Source: CALAED01 sp036378315 (GTDB lineage Bacteria > Actinomycetota > Actinomycetes > Streptosporangiales > Streptosporangiaceae). From it: a stretch of DNA of 64,000 nucleotides. The stretch lies in NCBI GenBank assembly GCA_036378315.1, contig DASUWU010000177.1, forward strand, positions 29,743-93,742, given 5' to 3'. Made by a program: the position numbers and the translations under genes. Below the pieces are notes generated by a model, which was not told the DNA's origin, ran no database searches, and saw only the letters and a list, made by a program, of their open reading frames with translations. How positions within the stretch are numbered: the stretch's first letter is position 1; every line of letters starts with the position of its first letter. Below are positions 60,817 to 64,000 of this stretch, piece after piece.

Positions 60817-61803
60817 TCAGTCCTTGGCATCGCGGCGGGGGCGCAGCAGCGCCTCGGCGAGCGTGAGCATGCCCTCCTCGAGGGCGGCCAGCCGTTTGAG
60901 CATGTCTTCGTGCACGCCGTCGACCTTCTTGCCCAGGTCGTCATAGATGGCGTCGGCGCGCCGGCTGAACTCCTCGTGCACGCTCTGGGCGCGCTTCCAG
61001 ACGTCCTCGCGGACCTCGCGGACGTGGCGGGTGAGGTCGTCCTGGATCGTCTCGACGCGCTTGGCGACGTCGGCCAGCGCCGAGGCGATGTGGCCGCGCA
61101 GCTCGTCGACCAGGGGATCGACGCCGTCGAGGCGCCCCGACAGGCCGGCGAACCGACCGTCGAGGCCGTCCAGCCTGCCGGCCACGCCCTCGAGCCTGCC
61201 GCCCACCGTCTGCAGGCCCTGGTCGACCCGGTCACCGACGTCGGCCAGCGAGTGGTCGACGCGGGAGGTGACCGCGTTGACCGAGTGTTCGAGCTTCTCC
61301 GCCCGGTGGCCGAGCTCGGCGAGTGACTTGTCCATCCGGTTGAACCGTACCGACGTCGCCTCCATGCTGCCCTGGACCTTGTCGAGGCGCTTGGCCATGC
61401 CCGCCATCCGTTCGGTGGCCTGCCTGCTCGCCTCGGCGAGCTGCTGGGCGGCGTCCATGACGGCGTGCATCCGTGACAGGCCCTCGTCGACGTTCTCGGC
61501 TATGACGCCCACGTCGGCCCAGAGGGCGGGCAGCTCGGCGACCGGTTTGACGCGTTCGCCCACGGCCTCGATGTGCTCGGCGAGGCTCTCGGCCCACTCC
61601 GGCGGCTTGCCGGGGAGCTCGCGCTCGCGTACCTCGCGCAGCAGCCATTCCATCCCCTCGAGCCGCTGCCTGATCTCGTCCAGGACGTGCCCCTGCGAGC
61701 GCTGTTCGTAGACGTGGTCCTGTGCCGCCCGGGCGAGCAACTCCCGCATCCGGTCGGAGACGGGCTGGCCCGCCGCATGCAGGAAGTTGTGATTCGTTTC
61801 CAC
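60817..61803 (-). CDS. Long coiled-coil protein of unknown function
   Basis: 328 residues from GTG 61803, preferred over TTG 61806 because AAGGAG then lies 5 nt upstream. After ~70 residues with a possible helical head, the chain is an almost continuous amphipathic helix with an ~11-residue period (e.g. VGDRVDQGLQTVGGRLEGVAGRLDGLDGRFAGLSGRLDGVD), as in apolipoprotein-like or kleisin-associated coiled coils. No Cys, no membrane segment. The role is unknown. Confidence 0.8.
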   Translation of the reverse strand: METNHNFLHAAGQPVSDRMRELLARAAQDHVYEQRSQGHVLDEIRQRLEGMEWLLREVRERELPGKPPEWAESLAEHIEAVGERVKPVAELPALWADVGVIAENVDEGLSRMHAVMDAAQQLAEASRQATERMAGMAKRLDKVQGSMEATSVRFNRMDKSLAELGHRAEKLEHSVNAVTSRVDHSLADVGDRVDQGLQTVGGRLEGVAGRLDGLDGRFAGLSGRLDGVDPLVDELRGHIASALADVAKRVETIQDDLTRHVREVREDVWKRAQSVHEEFSRRADAIYDDLGKKVDGVHEDMLKRLAALEEGMLTLAEALLRPRRDAKD

Positions 61804-61865
61804 CAATGCTCCTTCGTGTGCCTGTCCCGCAAGAAAATAGCGGCGGCGGCGACCATGAAGCGCTC

Positions 61866-61894
61866 ACTTTAGTGGCTGATGGCGTCATCCATAA
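61866..61894 (-). promoter_or_regulatory. Promoter of the coiled-coil gene
   Basis: On the minus strand TTATGG (61889-61894), a 17-nt spacer and TAAAGT (61866-61871) form a good housekeeping-type promoter, about 60 nt before the GTG. Confidence 0.6.
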
Positions 61895-61966
61895 GAGCGG
61901 GACCATTGTCTGCATATATAGCCGCGAATAATAAAAATTGTCGCGAGCCGGGGAGAATGTCGCCTT

Positions 61967-62185
61967 TCAGGCGCGCCGGTGGCGGCCCTCATAGGCCGGG
62001 CTCCGGTAGCCGTTCTGTGCCGCCGGGACGGCGGCGGCGGTGGCGGACGCGATGAGCCTGGCCAGGTCCGGCTCGCCGACGAAGACGCCGCGGCAGCCGG
62101 CGCACTGGTCGAGCGCGACCCCGTCGCGCCGGGAACTCATCATTCCGGCATGGCACTTGGGGCACCGCAAGATCGCGTCCACCAT
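61967..62185 (-). CDS. Small zinc-ribbon protein (zf-TFIIB type)
   Basis: 72 residues from ATG 62185, with GGGAGGGG upstream. CPKCHAGMM and LDQCAGCRGVF give the four zinc cysteines and the C-terminal helix EPDLARLIASA completes the zf-TFIIB fold. A Tyr/Arg-rich tail (YRSPAYEGRHRRA) may bind nucleic acid. Function unknown; family widespread in actinobacteria. Confidence 0.88.
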   Translation of the reverse strand: MVDAILRCPKCHAGMMSSRRDGVALDQCAGCRGVFVGEPDLARLIASATAAAVPAAQNGYRSPAYEGRHRRA

Positions 62186-62322
62186 GTGTCTATCCCCTCC
62201 CGAAACCGGACCGCCACTCGGTTCCGGCCAGCCTAGTGAGCGCAATGTGGAAAAAGGCGCTGGATTTGCTGGGCAATGGTGTGCTGTGGGCGGCGACTTG
62301 ATGCCGGGAGCGCGGGCGGTCG

Positions 62323-63591
62323 TTATGCCACGGGCGTGCAGAGCAGCGCGACGGGGTCGGTGCCGACCCGGGTCAGGACGACGGTGGCGCGCTCCGGTCC
62401 GGCCGGGCGCAGGTCGCGCCTGAGCCGTTCGATGTCGACCGCCGACCCGCGTTTCTTGATCGTGACGGTGCCGGCCCGTCGCGTCCGCAACGCCTGGCGC
62501 AGCCGCTTGACCGAGAACGGCAGCACGTCGTGGATCTCGTAGGCCGTCGCGAACGGCGTTGTCTTGAGCGTGTCGGAGGTGATGTAGGCGATGCGCGGAT
62601 CGGCGAGCGAGCCGGCGACGTCGGCCGCCACCTCGGCGACCAGGTGAGCCCTGATCACCGCGCCGTCCGGCTCGTACAGGTAGCGCCGCCACGGCCCCAC
62701 GGGCGCGTCGCCGAGCCCGGGGTCGGGCGTCAGCGTCGCCGGACCGCGCGCGCCGGACGGCCCGGCCAGCAGGGTCGCCCGGCGCGGGACGGCGCCGGCG
62801 AGCGCGCCGAGCCAGATCGCCGCCTCCTTGACCTCGCCGCGCACCGAGATCCACTCGACCTCCGCGCCGGCCGGCACGGCCTCGTACGGGATGCCCGGCG
62901 CGACCTTCACGCAGCCGCCGGGGGCCAGGGAGACCAGGTCGAGCACGGCGTCGAGCGGCGGCCGGTACGCGCGCGGGTCGAACACCCGGCCGCGCGCGGT
63001 GCGCCGGGCCGGGTCGGCGAAGGCGGCGGCGTGCCGCGCGGGGCGCGCCGCGGTCACGTCGCCCAGCCGTACCGCGGCCCCGCCGGCCAGCCCGAGCGCG
63101 GCGACGTTGGCGCGGGCGACGGCGACGGTGAGCGGGTCGGCGTCGATGCCGGTCGGCGCGCAGCCCGCCCGCGCCAGCGCGATGAGATCGCCGCCGATGC
63201 CGCAGCACAGGTCCAGGACGCCCGTGGGATCGGGGGCGGCGGGGTCGCCGGCAGGGCCTGTGGTGGCACCTGTGGTGCCGCCGGGGGCGGCGGGACCGGC
63301 GAGGGCGGCGAACCTGCGGGCCCGGAGCGCGGCCACGCCGGCCCCTGTGGCCTGTTCGAGCCCGTCCGGCGTGAAGTACATCAGGTCGGCGTCGGCGCCG
63401 AACTTCTCCCGTGCCCTGGCGCGCAGGCGCACCTGCGTGAGCGCGGCGGCGACCAGCTCGGCCGGGTGGCGGGCGCGCAGCCGGGCCGTGGTGGCGAGCA
63501 GACCGGTATCGCCGAGGTCCGCGCCGGCGGCTTCGGCGAGCAGTGCCTGACCGGCCGGAGTGAGGACGGCGGAGAACCCGGCGAGATCCAC
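62323..63591 (-). CDS. Class I SAM-dependent methyltransferase with THUMP-like C-terminus
   Basis: 422 residues from GTG 63591 (VDLAGFSAVLTPAGQALLAEA); a longer frame would run into the groES promoter. An N-terminal helical domain (~1-110) precedes a Rossmann methyltransferase domain with motif I VLDLCCGIGGDLIALA and FADPARR (motif IV). The C-terminal ~100 residues (YLYEPDGAVIRAHL, ITSDTLKTTPFATAYEI, GTVTIKKRGSAVD) match the THUMP-like domain of a conserved actinobacterial family; the substrate is probably RNA but unknown. Divergent from groES. Confidence 0.82.
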   Translation of the reverse strand: MDLAGFSAVLTPAGQALLAEAAGADLGDTGLLATTARLRARHPAELVAAALTQVRLRARAREKFGADADLMYFTPDGLEQATGAGVAALRARRFAALAGPAAPGGTTGATTGPAGDPAAPDPTGVLDLCCGIGGDLIALARAGCAPTGIDADPLTVAVARANVAALGLAGGAAVRLGDVTAARPARHAAAFADPARRTARGRVFDPRAYRPPLDAVLDLVSLAPGGCVKVAPGIPYEAVPAGAEVEWISVRGEVKEAAIWLGALAGAVPRRATLLAGPSGARGPATLTPDPGLGDAPVGPWRRYLYEPDGAVIRAHLVAEVAADVAGSLADPRIAYITSDTLKTTPFATAYEIHDVLPFSVKRLRQALRTRRAGTVTIKKRGSAVDIERLRRDLRPAGPERATVVLTRVGTDPVALLCTPVA

Positions 63592-63639
63592 GTTTCCGCA
63601 CGGTACCCGGCTTCGCGGGGTTACTAGAACGTGTTCGTG

Positions 63640-63668
63640 TTGACTGGCCGCTAAGCACGGCATAATCT
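63640..63668 (+). promoter_or_regulatory. groES promoter
   Basis: TTGACT (63640-63645), a 17-nt spacer and TAATCT (63663-63668). Expected start near 63675, where the CIRCE operator begins, so HrcA bound there would block initiation. Confidence 0.8.
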
Positions 63669-63674
63669 CCATGA

Positions 63675-63701
63675 CTGGCACTCTCAATGGGAGAGTGCCA
63701 G
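63675..63701 (+). promoter_or_regulatory. CIRCE operator (HrcA site)
   Basis: CTGGCACTC, 9 nt, then GAGTGCCAG, a perfect 9-bp inverted repeat (11 bp if the flanking spacer bases are counted) matching the CIRCE consensus apart from its outermost bases. It predicts heat-shock control of groES(-groEL) by HrcA. Confidence 0.95.
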
Positions 63702-63815
63702 CCCAGCGACGAAGGTAAGGTCTGGCACCCGCGACGACAGGCCGATCCAGGTCGCCTCTGTGTGTGCGGCTGAGCCGTCTGGCCAGCCGAGGATCGCAAA
63801 AGGGGAGGTCAGATC

Positions 63816-64000
63816 GTGACGACCGCCACCAAGGTTGCTCTCAAGCCGCTTGAGGACCGCATCGTCGTCCAGCCGCTTGAGGCCGAGACCACCACCGCGT
63901 CGGGCCTGGTCATTCCCGACACCGCCAAGGAGAAGCCCCAGGAGGGCACCGTCCTGGCCGTGGGCCCGGGTCGCGTCGACGACAAGGGCGAGCGGGTGCC
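63816..64000 (+). CDS. groES: Co-chaperonin GroES (3' end outside window)
   Basis: 61 codons from GTG 63816 (VTTATKVALKPLEDRIVVQPLEAET), with AGGGGAGG upstream. The mobile-loop region (TTASGLVIPDTAKEKPQ) that contacts GroEL is complete, followed by GTVLAVGPGRVDDKGERV. The frame is open to the window end. groEL1 usually follows. Confidence 0.97.
   Translation, partial: MTTATKVALKPLEDRIVVQPLEAETTTASGLVIPDTAKEKPQEGTVLAVGPGRVDDKGERV

Noticed and set aside
62186..63799. 610-codon minus-strand frame running from the zinc-ribbon gene across the methyltransferase region
   Set aside because: Only the last 72 codons have a recognisable domain and a ribosome-binding site; the rest is an out-of-frame shadow of the methyltransferase gene.

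Overview
This window is a high-GC actinobacterial chromosome segment. The protein sequences and gene order point to Streptosporangiales (a Nonomuraea-, Sphaerisporangium- or Microbispora-like organism); that placement is inferred from recalled family sequences, not from a search. It carries a large part of the transcription and translation core: rpoB-rpoC, the str operon (rpsL-rpsG-fusA-tuf), the fused S10-spc series (rpsJ to rplO, then secY-adk-map), infA-rpmJ and the alpha operon (rpsM-rpsK-rpsD-rpoA-rplQ), then truA, rplM-rpsI and glmM. No rRNA, tRNA, CRISPR array, prophage or complete IS was seen.

Layout. 1-1674: end of an mce (lipid/steroid import) operon, with the C-terminus of an Mce protein and two Mce-associated membrane proteins. 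1823-9338: rpoBC with its own well-formed promoter and a 19-bp stem terminator. 9443-14856: an accessory block between rpoC and rpsL (TIGR03084-type metal-binding protein, ChaB-like protein, pyruvyl-transferase-like protein, Ser/Thr kinase, tail-anchored low-complexity protein). 14968-32473: str, S10, spc, secY-adk-map. 32510-33505: DUF1707 protein and a helix-turn-helix protein. 33719-38480: infA-rpmJ, alpha operon, truA. 38477-41555: three minus-strand genes for surface or secreted proteins, two of which are paralogues. 41880-44300: rplM-rpsI-glmM. 44361-47825: minus-strand operon of two ABC-2 exporters. 47986-51574: HNH-type lipoprotein, coaA, glmS. 51884-59800: acpS, nnr, alr, an alpha/beta hydrolase and the t6A genes tsaE, tsaB, rimI, tsaD, interrupted by a 167-bp fold-back repeat and a membrane protein gene. 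59781-63591: phosphotransferase, coiled-coil protein, zinc-ribbon protein and methyltransferase, all minus strand. 63640-64000: a CIRCE-controlled groES start.

Functionally the window joins ribosome and RNA polymerase synthesis, protein secretion and N-terminal processing (SecY, Map), nucleotide supply (Adk), tRNA modification (TruA, TsaE/B/D), cell-wall precursor synthesis (GlmS, GlmM, Alr) and cofactor maintenance (CoaA, AcpS, Nnr). Short overlaps (ATGA, GTGA, TAGTG) show translational coupling through much of it. Several starts were chosen internal to the longest frame using ribosome-binding sites and family N-termini; each case is stated.

The least explained items are the paired secreted paralogues with a conserved cysteine pair (38477-40773), the fold-back element that ends exactly in the tsaE stop codon (56499-56665), the accessory block between rpoC and rpsL, and low-complexity, oppositely charged tails on several ribosomal proteins. 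I did not find a clearly new multi-gene system; these are the places I would look first.
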